From: an uncultured Bacteroidales bacterium
GTDB taxonomy: Bacteria; Bacteroidota; Bacteroidia; Bacteroidales; Bacteroidaceae
Direction: 5' to 3'
Length of the DNA: 18,728 nucleotides
Assembly (NCBI GenBank): GCA_902783615.1
Contig: CACZRQ010000224.1
Location: 1-18,728, forward strand
Positions 6,745 to 14,881 of the stretch are shown piece by piece. How positions within the stretch are numbered: position 1 is the stretch's first letter; the number at the start of each line of letters is the position of its first letter. The notes below the pieces were generated by a model, which ran no database searches, was not told the DNA's origin, and saw only the letters and a program-made list of their open reading frames with translations. Both the position numbers and the translations under genes were made by a program.

Positions 6745-7728
6745 ATGACTACAGGTAACGTTCGTCCGGCTGATATGGAGCGCATTACGACTCCTGCATT
6801 GGCCCAAAAATTCATTGAAGAACAGGTTTCGGAGCTGCGTGCTCAGATTGGTGACAAGAAGGTGCTGCTTGCCCTTTCAGGTGGTGTTGACTCTTCTGTG
6901 GTGGCTGCTCTCCTCATCAAGGCCGTTGGTCAGCAGCTGGTGTCAGTTCATGTAAACCACGGTTTGCTGCGCAAGGGTGAACCAGAGCAGGTGGTTCGTG
7001 TATTTCGCGATGAACTGAATGCCAACCTAATTTACGTGGATGCCACCGATCGTTTTCTCGACAAACTGGCAGGCGTGGCCGACCCAGAGCAGAAGCGCAA
7101 GATCATTGGTGCCGAGTTCATTCGTGTGTTTGAGGAAGAGGCTCGCAAGCTGGAAGGTATCAGCTTCCTGGCACAGGGTACCATCTATCCCGACATCGTT
7201 GAGTCTGGCCCAGTGAAGTCGCACCACAATGTGGGTGGTCTGCCTGAAGATCTTCAGTTTGAACTCGTTGAGCCCATCAAGTTGCTGTTTAAGGATGAGG
7301 TTCGTGTGGTAGGTAAGGAGCTGGGTTTGCCTGACAATATGGTGTTCCGTCAGCCATTCCCTGGTCCAGGTCTGGGCGTTCGTTGTACTGGTGCCATCAC
7401 TCGCGATCGTTTGGAGGCTTTGCGCGAATCAGATGCTATCCTGCGTGAGGAGTTTGCCAAGAATGGACTGGAAGGCAAGGTTTGGCAATATTTTACCATC
7501 GTGCCTGACTATAAGTCAACGGGCGTGAAAGACAACAAACGCAGTTGGGATTGGCCAGTCATCATCCGTGCCGTCAATACCCGTGATGCCATGACTGCCA
7601 CCATCGAGGAGATTCCTTACTCTTTGCTGCATCACATCACCCAACGCATTATCACTGAGGTTCCTGGCGTGAATCGTGTACTGTATGATTTGACTCCAAA
7701 ACCAACGGGTACCATCGAATGGGAATAA
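6745..7728 (+). CDS. guaA: GMP synthetase, ATP-pyrophosphatase subunit without glutaminase domain
   Basis: A 327-residue protein matching the ATPPase and dimerisation domains of GMP synthase, which converts XMP to GMP in purine synthesis. It has the PP-loop SGGVDSS (residues 45-51), the family segment FRQPFPGPGLGVR (201-213) and the C-terminal KPTGTIEWE. The N-terminal class I glutamine amidotransferase domain (about 200 residues in a normal bacterial GuaA of about 510-525) is absent. The preceding 139 bases are AT-rich and contain no remnant of it. The protein would need free ammonia or a separately encoded glutaminase subunit, as in archaeal GuaAa/GuaAb. The segment after the PP-loop reads VHVNHGLLRKGE rather than the usual VFVDxGLLR, so this is a divergent branch. 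Start is the first ATG; an alternative is at 6775. A terminator follows. Confidence 0.88.
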   Translation: MTTGNVRPADMERITTPALAQKFIEEQVSELRAQIGDKKVLLALSGGVDSSVVAALLIKAVGQQLVSVHVNHGLLRKGEPEQVVRVFRDELNANLIYVDATDRFLDKLAGVADPEQKRKIIGAEFIRVFEEEARKLEGISFLAQGTIYPDIVESGPVKSHHNVGGLPEDLQFELVEPIKLLFKDEVRVVGKELGLPDNMVFRQPFPGPGLGVRCTGAITRDRLEALRESDAILREEFAKNGLEGKVWQYFTIVPDYKSTGVKDNKRSWDWPVIIRAVNTRDAMTATIEEIPYSLLHHITQRIITEVPGVNRVLYDLTPKPTGTIEWE

Positions 7729-7731
7729 AAG

Positions 7732-7764
7732 AAAATATCCTCCGCACATGCGGGGGATATTTTG
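7732..7764 (+). terminator. Terminator of the GMP synthetase gene
   Basis: AAAATATCCTCCGC (7732-7745) pairs with GCGGGGGATATTTT (7750-7763) over 14 positions with one wobble, around a 4-nt loop. It starts four bases after the stop codon. The T run is short (four T), and the next gene's -7 element begins immediately after it. Confidence 0.82.
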
Positions 7765-7772
7765 TAACTTTG
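7765..7772 (+). promoter_or_regulatory. -7 element of the acyl-ligase/PAQR unit
   Basis: TAACTTTG matches TAnnTTTG and lies 31 nt before the ATG at 7804, directly after the guaA terminator stem. No TTTG box is present at the -33 position, which would fall inside the terminator hairpin. Confidence 0.5.
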
Positions 7773-7803
7773 ACACCTAAAATCAACACAAAACATTGCA
7801 ATT

Positions 7804-10317
7804 ATGATTAAAGATTCCAATAGAATAGCTATTATAACGAGAGAACAGAACGTTTCTTTCGGTGAACTTCTTCAGCGTATTAATCAATTCAGCGAGTTTA
7901 CCCCTCGTCAATCTGGTGAACGAACCCTCATCTTTGCCGACAATTCCGCAGGATGGATCTATGCATTCTACTCTGTGTGGGCAAATCACGGGATTGCCGT
8001 TCCTGTGGATGCTTCCTCAACAGTGAGCGATGTGGCGTATATTATTCGCGATTGCAAGCCTACATGCGTCTGGACTACCCATGACAAGGAAACTGTGGTG
8101 AACGATGCGATGAAGGAGGCTGGACATACGGCTACTATTTATTACATAGAAGATGTCGAGGCGAAAGAACCAGCTGGAGAAAAAGCGAACATCACTTATC
8201 AAGAAGAAGACACGGCCTTGATTATCTATACTTCTGGCACCACAGGCTCTCCCAAAGGGGTGATGCTCTCCTTCCGCAATATATTGGTGAATGTCAGGGC
8301 TGTATCAGAAGAGGTGCCCATCTTCACCCCTGACCGTCGCACCCTGATTCTACTGCCGCTGCATCATGTGTTGCCTTTAGTGGGCACGGTAGTGATGCCA
8401 CTCTGTGTGGGTGGAGGTGTCGCCATCTGTCCTTCCATGTCGGGGCCTGACATTATGGACACCCTGCAACGGGGTCAGATTGCCATCATGATTGGGGTGC
8501 CTCGCCTTTGGCAGACGCTCTATGGCGGCATCAAGAAGAAGATTGATGCCAGTGCGTTGACAAGAGGTCTCTTCAACCTCTGCGCAAAAGTGAACAATGT
8601 GTCTTTCTCCCGCTTTGTGTTCCAGGCGGTTCATAAGAAAATGGGTGGACATATCCGCTTCTTCGTGAGTGGTGGTGCTGCCCTCGAACGTGAGATAGCG
8701 TTAGGTCTGCAAACCCTTGGATTGGAATTGTTGGAGGGCTATGGTATGACTGAGGCGGCACCCATGATTTCATTCACTCGCCCTGGCGATTTGATTCCCA
8801 ACTGCGTGGGACTCCCATTGAGTGCGGAGGAATGTAAGCTGGTTGACGGGGAAATTTGCGCCAAAGGTCCCAACATTATGCAGGGCTACTATAATCGACC
8901 TGAAGAAACGGCTGCCGTTATAGATAAGGATGGCTTCTTGCACACAGGCGACTTGGGACGTTTCGATGAGAAAGGACGTATTTACATCACTGGGCGAAGC
9001 AAGGAGATTATCGTGCTGTCGAACGGAAAGAACGTGCAGCCCAATGAGATAGAATACAAACTGGAGCAATATGCCGATCGTGTTAAAGAGGCGGCTGTGG
9101 TGCAGGATGGCGACATGCTGCGTGCCATCATTGTGCCCAATGAGGAATGGGCAAAGCAACTCTCTGATGCCGAAGTGGAACTGGTGCTGAAGCGTGAGGT
9201 GTTGGAACCTTATAACCTGACAGTTACCAACTATAAGAAACTGATGAATCTGCTGGTTTATCGAAACGATTTGCCACGCACGAAGTTAGAGAAACTGCAA
9301 CGCTTCAAACTGAAAGATATACTGGCTGCTCATCAGTCGGCTGATTCAGAAACCCAAACGCAGCAGGATAAGGCAGTTGGCACAGCTGAAAGTAAGCCGC
9401 TTCATGCAACTGACGAACCAGGTTTCGAGGAGTATCAGATTCTGAAGAACTATATTGAAAAAGAAAAGAACATCGTTGTTCATCCTACAGATCACATTGA
9501 GACTGACCTTGCGCTCGACTCGCTCGACAGGGTGGCTCTGGAAGGCTTTATCCATCAGACTTTCGGTGTCACTGTCAATGCCGACAGCATGCCAGGCTAT
9601 AAGAACATTGAGGCATTGGCAAAGCATATTGTGGCCAACAAGACACGAATGGAAGTGGAGGTGGAGGACTGGCATAAGTTCTTGCATTCCAACTCGTCAG
9701 ACCTGCAGCTGCCTCGCTCCAGCTTTACCATACCGTTGGTTACCAATGTTTTCTACGGAGCTTTCAAAGTCTATAATAGCCTTTCCATCAAGGGTGTTGA
9801 GAACATTCCTTCAGAAGGTCCGTTCATTATTGCCCCCAACCACCAGAGTTTCCTCGATGGACCACTGGTTTCAGTGGGCTTGCCTAAGCAAATCTTGATG
9901 AACAGCTATTTCTATGCCACCGAGGAACATGTTCAGGGCTCTTTGCGCAAGGCTTTTGCTCGCAACAACAACATTATCCTCATGGAGCGCAACAACCTGC
10001 GTAACTCCATCTTGAAGTTGGCCGAAGTGCTGAAGCAAGGGAAGAATGTGATTATCTTTCCAGAAGGGTCGCGTACCAGAAATGGCGGACTGAAGGCTTT
10101 CAAGAAGACATTCGCCATCTTGGGTATCGAAATGAATGTGCCAGTGGTGCCTGTTTGCATCAAGGGAGCCTTTGAGGCCTTGCCACGAACCAGGTATTTT
10201 GTGACACCTCACCACATTGAAGTGACCTATCTGCCTCCAGTCTATCCTGATGGAAACCTCTCTTACGAGGAATTTGCCGAGAAGGTGAAGCAGGCTATTC
10301 AAGAAAAGTTGTCATGA
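7804..10317 (+). CDS. Three-domain acyl-activating enzyme, acyl carrier domain and 1-acylglycerol-3-phosphate acyltransferase fusion
   Basis: An 837-residue protein with three clear domains. Residues 1-510 form an AMP-forming acyl-CoA/acyl-ACP synthetase with IIYTSGTTGSPKG (140-152), GYGMTEAAP (312-320), HTGDLGRF (380-387) and a late lysine-bearing LPRTKLEKLQR (490-500). Residues about 540-612 form an acyl carrier domain with DLALDSLDR, whose Ser573 is the phosphopantetheine site. Residues about 640-837 form a PlsC-type acyltransferase with the HX4D motif NHQSFLDG (His680, Asp685) and FPEGSRTR (752-759). A low-complexity linker rich in Gln/Ala/Asp/Ser joins the first two. The logical reaction is activation of a free fatty acid, loading onto the built-in carrier, and transfer to a lysophospholipid. 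E. coli Aas has a similar pairing, but with the acyltransferase first and no carrier domain. The stop overlaps the next start. Confidence 0.92.
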   Translation: MIKDSNRIAIITREQNVSFGELLQRINQFSEFTPRQSGERTLIFADNSAGWIYAFYSVWANHGIAVPVDASSTVSDVAYIIRDCKPTCVWTTHDKETVVNDAMKEAGHTATIYYIEDVEAKEPAGEKANITYQEEDTALIIYTSGTTGSPKGVMLSFRNILVNVRAVSEEVPIFTPDRRTLILLPLHHVLPLVGTVVMPLCVGGGVAICPSMSGPDIMDTLQRGQIAIMIGVPRLWQTLYGGIKKKIDASALTRGLFNLCAKVNNVSFSRFVFQAVHKKMGGHIRFFVSGGAALEREIALGLQTLGLELLEGYGMTEAAPMISFTRPGDLIPNCVGLPLSAEECKLVDGEICAKGPNIMQGYYNRPEETAAVIDKDGFLHTGDLGRFDEKGRIYITGRSKEIIVLSNGKNVQPNEIEYKLEQYADRVKEAAVVQDGDMLRAIIVPNEEWAKQLSDAEVELVLKREVLEPYNLTVTNYKKLMNLLVYRNDLPRTKLEKLQRFKLKDILAAHQSADSETQTQQDKAVGTAESKPLHATDEPGFEEYQILKNYIEKEKNIVVHPTDHIETDLALDSLDRVALEGFIHQTFGVTVNADSMPGYKNIEALAKHIVANKTRMEVEVEDWHKFLHSNSSDLQLPRSSFTIPLVTNVFYGAFKVYNSLSIKGVENIPSEGPFIIAPNHQSFLDGPLVSVGLPKQILMNSYFYATEEHVQGSLRKAFARNNNIILMERNNLRNSILKLAEVLKQGKNVIIFPEGSRTRNGGLKAFKKTFAILGIEMNVPVVPVCIKGAFEALPRTRYFVTPHHIEVTYLPPVYPDGNLSYEEFAEKVKQAIQEKLS

Positions 10318-10943
10318 AGAAACACTTCTTGCCATCACAAGGAGAGCAGGGAAACACTTGGACTCACCTCATAGGTGCAGTGTTTGCCCTTTCATCCATC
10401 TGGATGGTGTGGCCAGCCGTCCACACCAGTTGGCAGATGGCTTTTGGCGTGATCTTCTTCATCGTTGGCATGTTCTTGATGTTCCTCTCCAGCACTATCT
10501 ACCATTGGGTTCGTCCAGGAAAGGCAAAGCAAGTGTTGCGCAAATGCGACCACATCAGCATCTATGTCATGATAGCCTGCTCCTATACCCCCATTTGTGT
10601 GGGGGTCATAGGTGGCTGGCTGGGTTGGCTTGTCTTTGGACTGCTGTGGGCAGCCGCATTGGGAGGTTCCATTTTCAAGATTGTAGCCATTGGGAAATAT
10701 CCACGCCTCTCGCTTGCCCTCTATCTCACGATGGGGTGGGCTATCCTGTTGATTTTCCCAAGCGTGATGGAGAGGCTTTCAACGCTTTCGCTGGTCTTGC
10801 TCCTCTGTGAGGGCATTCTCTATACCGTTGGCACTTATTTCTTTGCCAACGACAAACGCCCTCACTATCATGCCATTTGGCATGTCTTCGTGCTGTTGGG
10901 AGCCATTGCCCATTGGAGCGTCATCCTCACCATCTTGCTTTGA
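10314..10943 (+). CDS. PAQR / hemolysin III family integral membrane protein
   Basis: A 209-residue protein with about seven hydrophobic segments, the length and layout of bacterial hemolysin III (PAQR) proteins. The conserved metal-site residues are visible: SSTIYH (Ser60, His64) at the end of helix 2, CDHISIYVMIACSYTP (Asp79) in helix 3, and HYHAIWH (His186, His190) before helix 7. PAQR proteins are thought to be zinc hydrolases acting on membrane lipids, with ceramidase-like activity shown for some adiponectin receptors; the bacterial substrate is not known. The first ATG overlaps the stop of the acyltransferase fusion (ATGA, 4-nt overlap), so the two are very likely translationally coupled, which supports a lipid role. 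It converges on a minus-strand frame 12 nt downstream with no clear terminator between. Confidence 0.9.
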   Translation: MKKHFLPSQGEQGNTWTHLIGAVFALSSIWMVWPAVHTSWQMAFGVIFFIVGMFLMFLSSTIYHWVRPGKAKQVLRKCDHISIYVMIACSYTPICVGVIGGWLGWLVFGLLWAAALGGSIFKIVAIGKYPRLSLALYLTMGWAILLIFPSVMERLSTLSLVLLLCEGILYTVGTYFFANDKRPHYHAIWHVFVLLGAIAHWSVILTILL

Positions 10944-10955
10944 AAGGGAACCATT

Positions 10956-11996
10956 TCACTGGATTTGGAATGCCCTGAAGGAATGTGGAGGAATCGTTAC
11001 CTTAACAACAGTTTCCTGACGGTTCTCTCTGGGGTGACCATTCACGGGAGTGAAGTTGCGCTTCTCACCATTGAGCGTTTCCTTGGATGCAATGTCGGAT
11101 AGTGCATTCCCTTTTTCTAAAACGAAAGAGACCTCAACGGGTGTGTCATGGAAAGAGTGAACAGCAAAGGTTCCATTGTCATAGTTGAAGAATGCCACTT
11201 GTGACGGACCTTCCATATAGACACCCAAGTCGCGAGAGGCAGTCTTGCGGATCAGGTCAAGGGCTTTGTCAGGAAGTGCATACAGATGACTATGGTTATC
11301 TGGAATCACCCAAACGTAGATGTTGCCCTCAGAATAGACACTGTGATGCAGCAATGGCCAACCGTTTCCATATTCCAGTGTGGAGATCATCTCCCACGAA
11401 TCGTTGGTAAAGTAGGTGAAGATGGGAATGGTTATAGGAGTATCCGTTTTAAGGGAAGGGCCACGATTGCCAAAAGGTCCAGCAGTAACTACCGTTTCAA
11501 TGGTAGCTTTGCGGCCAGTTGTCTGCATCTCAAAGATGCCCTTGATACCTTTGTCCTGCATGGCGGCATAGAATCCTGAGGTTACCACAATGTCGCCACC
11601 CTTCTTCAAGTGTTCCTTCATCTTAGCAATGATATCTGGGTCTGCAGCAGCTGCTTCCGTGAGCAATACCATATTCCCATCAGTGGGGAATTGGGGAACA
11701 ATTTCCACGGGTACTCCTGCCATACCCATATAGTTGTGCAGAAATTCTTCTCCCTCGGCGTTGAAAGGCTTGTAGGCTGGAATACTTTTGGGCTGCCCCA
11801 GTGCTCCCAGCACAGCGTCTATCTTCTGGTAGGCATATTCCGCCACGTGTCCCCAAGTAGGTTCGCTTACACCACGTTTGGCCGATTCTGCACGCAGGTC
11901 ATCCAAATCCAGTGTAGGTCCGTATTGTGCCCAAGGACGATCAACGGTGCGGAATGGACGGGTCAGTTCATTGCTTTTTCCCTCTTTTGCCCTTCG
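10956..11996 (-). pseudogene. C-terminal fragment or frameshifted part of a secreted-type protein of unknown function
   Basis: The frame is open from just after a stop at 11997-11999 to the stop at 10956 (about 346 codons), but has no ATG or GTG near its start. The only early candidate is a TTG at 11906, and the protein-like sequence clearly begins before it (LTRPFRTVDRPWAQYG, then LDLDDL). It overlaps the last codons of the GH43 lipoprotein in the +1 frame. The middle (NYMGMAGVPVEIVPQFP, then GGDIVVTSGF) looks like a Rossmann/amidotransferase-like domain; the C-terminal 100 residues look like a beta-sandwich ending in PPHSFRAF, as in glycosidase-like proteins. I do not recognise a named family. 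Either one base was inserted in the A5 run near 11976, or a deletion removed the N-terminal half of a neighbouring gene. Function is not assigned. Confidence 0.6.
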
Positions 11997-13848
11997 TCAC
12001 GCCACTTTCGTTGAAGCTATCCACGCGGAAGTAGTAGTCTGCATCGGAAGAGAAGAGGCCGAGGGTGACTGAGGGGTCTAAGGTTTCGCAGGCTGAGAAC
12101 AGCTCGTCAGGATCGGTGCCCCAGCGCAGGAAGTAACCCTGTGCACCTTCTACAGGTTGCCATGAAACAGTCATGGTGCGTCGATCGGCAGTGCGATTCA
12201 CTTGCATTTCCTTCACAGCAGCAGGTTTTTCGCCCTCTGCAATTCCAAACACTCGCAGGTCGAACAACGAGAATTTGCCTGGCAGCTCGCTCAGGTTGGT
12301 AACCTTGATATATCGCACTGTTGCAGCCTTATCCAGCACAATCAGTGGGTGAGGGTTGGTCACATCATTCGCACTCTTGTTGGCCAGAACAGTCCACTCA
12401 ACGCCATCTATCGAGCCTTCCAATTTATATTTATAAGGAATGAAAGGACTGCTCTTGCTGCGATGGGGGAACGCTTCGTCGGCAAAGTTTACCTGCACAG
12501 CTTCAACAGGATATTCCTTGCCCAAGTCCATTTGCAGCCACTCTTCAGGTTTGCCTGTCTGTGCGCTCCACCAAGTCTTGATGGTGCGATCGGCAGCTTT
12601 GAAGGCTTCCTTGCCTGCCATCTCGGTAGAGGCTGTAACTGTTTTGCCGATAGACAGTTCCATCCAGTTTGTCCATACAGGATGTTTCACAAAATTGGCC
12701 TTACCCTTGGGCAATTCATACGGACGGTCGGAGAAGTCGGTCAACGCATACATGTGGTCTTTCTTGGTGAAAATCACGGGAAAGAAACCAATACGGCGTT
12801 CAAACATGTGGCGTTGGGCTATCACCGTGCTGGCCACATGCCAGTAGTTGCCGAACTTGTCTTGGAAGGTATCGCCATGACCTGCTCCTGTCATCCAGCC
12901 ACCAGGCTTCACTGAGATGGGGGAGTAAGACTCTCTCTGATAGGGACCTAATGGAGAATCGCTGATGTAGAGGCCATCGCCGTATGAGTCAAACTCTGTG
13001 CCTGGTGAAGCATATTGAAGGTAATAGCGACCATTGTATTTCAACATGCTGGGACCTTCGTTGTAGCCAGGACGTTCCACATCGTTCTTGTCGCTGGGGC
13101 GTTCCCAACCAACAATGTCCTGCTGGTGGGTAATAAGGGTGACAGGCTGGCCAATGGCCTTGAAGTTGTTGTTGGGGTCAAGCTCAATGCCCATGATGTT
13201 GTCCACGTTGCTGCATCCCCAGTAGAAGTACACGCGTCCGTCATCGTCCAAGAACAAATCGGGGTCATGACCTGTCCTGTCTGGCTGGTCTGGATAGGGA
13301 GTCAGCTTGTCGGTTACTAATTGCCAGGAGTTTCCGTCCTCTGGATTACTGGTCTTCCACAGCGAGTTGAGGTCTGAGGTCATCCAATACAGCTCGTTGT
13401 TATACACCATGGATGTAGGTGCATAGAGGTCAACGGGCAGAACAGTAGAACGGATGTGTTTCCAATGCTGCATGTCGTCAGAGCTCCAGTAGCCATCAGA
13501 CTTGGATACGAACAGATAATACCTGTCGTTGTAGAGTGACACCACTGGGTCGGCTGCCTCACGGTAGTTGTTGGGTGAAGCCAACCGTTCAATCATGTCT
13601 TTCAGGGCGCCTGGAACTTTCAGCAACTGAGCCACCACCTCCTTGTATTCATCTGGGATAGAATTGATGAGGTTGGGGTCGTTGAAATCCACATCCACAG
13701 AAGCCGATGATTGTCCGCCTTCTTTTGTGAACTCATAATCGAGGTCGATGGGGTTGATCACCACTCGCGATCGGTCTATCTTCCTCTGACAGGAGCAAAG
13801 GCAAAGGGTTAATGCCGCTAAAACAAAGATGTATTTCTTCATATCCAT
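11968..13848 (-). CDS. GH43 family glycoside hydrolase lipoprotein with discoidin-like and FN3-like domains
   Basis: A 626-residue protein. The N-terminus is a lipoprotein signal with a near-lipobox LCSC (Cys20); the second ATG (13842, MKKYIFVL) is an equally likely start. The five-bladed propeller domain spans about 95-390 and shows the three GH43 acidic residues: Asp100 in AADPVVSLYN, Asp195 or Asp197 in GHDPDLFLDDDG, and Glu264 in NEGPSMLKY. Residues about 396-535 form a discoidin/CBM32-like domain (WWSAQTGKPEEWLQMDLG, VRYIKVTNL). Residues about 541-617 form an FN3-like module ending in YYFRVDSFNESG, where family members often stop. GH43 enzymes are usually arabinofuranosidases, xylosidases or galactosidases; the exact substrate is not clear. 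It lies 49 nt after the SDR gene with its own -7 element. Its last codons overlap an open frame shifted by +1. Confidence 0.9.
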   Translation of the reverse strand: MDMKKYIFVLAALTLCLCSCQRKIDRSRVVINPIDLDYEFTKEGGQSSASVDVDFNDPNLINSIPDEYKEVVAQLLKVPGALKDMIERLASPNNYREAADPVVSLYNDRYYLFVSKSDGYWSSDDMQHWKHIRSTVLPVDLYAPTSMVYNNELYWMTSDLNSLWKTSNPEDGNSWQLVTDKLTPYPDQPDRTGHDPDLFLDDDGRVYFYWGCSNVDNIMGIELDPNNNFKAIGQPVTLITHQQDIVGWERPSDKNDVERPGYNEGPSMLKYNGRYYLQYASPGTEFDSYGDGLYISDSPLGPYQRESYSPISVKPGGWMTGAGHGDTFQDKFGNYWHVASTVIAQRHMFERRIGFFPVIFTKKDHMYALTDFSDRPYELPKGKANFVKHPVWTNWMELSIGKTVTASTEMAGKEAFKAADRTIKTWWSAQTGKPEEWLQMDLGKEYPVEAVQVNFADEAFPHRSKSSPFIPYKYKLEGSIDGVEWTVLANKSANDVTNPHPLIVLDKAATVRYIKVTNLSELPGKFSLFDLRVFGIAEGEKPAAVKEMQVNRTADRRTMTVSWQPVEGAQGYFLRWGTDPDELFSACETLDPSVTLGLFSSDADYYFRVDSFNESGVTKGKRGKKQ

Positions 13849-13867
13849 TCAAATTAGATTGTTTTGG

Positions 13868-13875
13868 CAAAGATA
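13868..13875 (-). promoter_or_regulatory. -7 element of the GH43 lipoprotein gene
   Basis: The minus strand reads TATCTTTG, matching TAnnTTTG, 19 nt before the ATG at 13848. No TTTG is found 19-21 nt further upstream; a TTTTTG lies only 12 nt away. Assigned by motif only. Confidence 0.5.
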
Positions 13876-13897
13876 ACCTTTTTATTTCAAAAATCTA

Positions 13898-14716
13898 TCA
13901 CATGGAGTGCAGTTTCTTCATGACCTCTGCCAGTTTCTTCATGCCGAAGCGGGGCGCGATGCGCATGAGCAGATCCATCTGCTTGCAGTCCTTGCCGACG
14001 ATGATCTTCCATTTGCCAGCTTCCATGCCGCTCACAATGGTCTCGGCTGCCACTTTAGGGGTGGTGACATTGTTTTTCTTGAAATCTTCATCAGAATAGC
14101 CTTCCACTGAAACAGCACCCTTTACGCCAGAATGCACTTGGATGTCAGTAGCTACGGCACCTGGGAACACCTCGCTTATCTCCACGTTGGTGTCCATCAG
14201 TTCGCCCATCATTCCTTCTGTCAAGGCTCTCACGGCCGCTTTCGATGCGCCATAGAAGGTCTGTCCTGGCACAGGTGCAAAGGCTCCCATGCTGGAAACA
14301 TTCACGATATGTGCCTGTGGACGGGTCAGCAAATGGGGTAGGAACGACTTCACCATATATAAAGTGCCATAGAAATTGATGTTCATCACGCGCTCAATGG
14401 TGCGGTATTCCATCTTACTTACAGGGATAAAGTCCTGGATGATACCAGCATTGTTGATGATGCCATCTACAGCACCGAACAACTTTACCGATTCTTCTGC
14501 TGCTTTCTCCACAGCCTCACGATTGGTGATGTCTAATTGCATCAGTTTCATAAACTGCCCTTTGTCGCCAGCCATCTCCTGTGTTTTCTTCAATCCATCC
14601 AGGTTGATGTCGAGTCCAATCACTTTAGCCCCCTTGCCCAGCAAGTTCAGGCTGATTTCACGTCCCATTCCGTTACCAGCACCAGTAACTACGATTACTT
14701 TGTCTTTTACTTTCAT
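13898..14716 (-). CDS. Short-chain dehydrogenase/reductase (SDR) family oxidoreductase
   Basis: A 272-residue classical SDR. It has the Rossmann nucleotide-binding motif TGAGNGMG (residues 11-18), a GLDIN segment after beta-2 (Asp36 suggests a preference for NAD(H) over NADP(H)), NNAG at 88-91, and the catalytic residues Ser142, Tyr155 and Lys159 (YGASK). It is cytoplasmic, with no signal peptide. The basic, methionine-rich C-terminus (MRIAPRFGMKKLAEVMKKL) may be amphipathic. The substrate cannot be told; related Bacteroidetes proteins are usually annotated simply as SDR oxidoreductases. It has its own near-consensus promoter, divergent from the GH2 operon, and lies upstream of the GH43 lipoprotein on the same strand. 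Confidence 0.92.
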   Translation of the reverse strand: MKVKDKVIVVTGAGNGMGREISLNLLGKGAKVIGLDINLDGLKKTQEMAGDKGQFMKLMQLDITNREAVEKAAEESVKLFGAVDGIINNAGIIQDFIPVSKMEYRTIERVMNINFYGTLYMVKSFLPHLLTRPQAHIVNVSSMGAFAPVPGQTFYGASKAAVRALTEGMMGELMDTNVEISEVFPGAVATDIQVHSGVKGAVSVEGYSDEDFKKNNVTTPKVAAETIVSGMEAGKWKIIVGKDCKQMDLLMRIAPRFGMKKLAEVMKKLHSM

Positions 14717-14744
14717 AATGTTTTGTTTTTTGTTATCGATATTG

Positions 14745-14775
14745 CAAAGGTAATGGATTCCTGTTTAGTTGCAAA
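14745..14775 (-). promoter_or_regulatory. Near-perfect Bacteroidetes promoter of the SDR gene
   Basis: On the minus strand TTTG (plus positions 14772-14775) is followed by exactly 19 nt and TACCTTTG (14745-14752), matching TTTG-N19-TAnnTTTG. It lies 28 nt before the ATG at 14716. Confidence 0.72.
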
Positions 14776-14849
14776 GTTCCAAATGTTGCCAAACCTGTCC
14801 TAAAGGGAATGTTATTGCCTTTTTGGGTTTTATATTTGGAAGAAAGTTG

Positions 14850-14867
14850 TTATTTTTGCAGATAGAT
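14850..14867 (+). promoter_or_regulatory. Promoter/leader block of the GH2-GH43 operon (shared with the CE1 gene)
   Basis: TTATTTTTGCAGATAGAT is identical to the block at 6623-6640 on the minus strand. Its -7 element TATTTTTG (14851-14858) lies 23 nt before the ATG. A second TAnnTTTG match, TATATTTG, sits at 14831-14838. Neither has a good -33 box at 19-21 nt. Confidence 0.6.
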
Positions 14868-14881
14868 TTAAAATAAAGAAT

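Noticed and set aside
10358..10810. A 150-codon plus-strand frame inside the PAQR gene
   Set aside because: The other frame has all PAQR metal-site residues and transmembrane segments. This one shows no consistent hydrophobic pattern and is an out-of-frame shadow.
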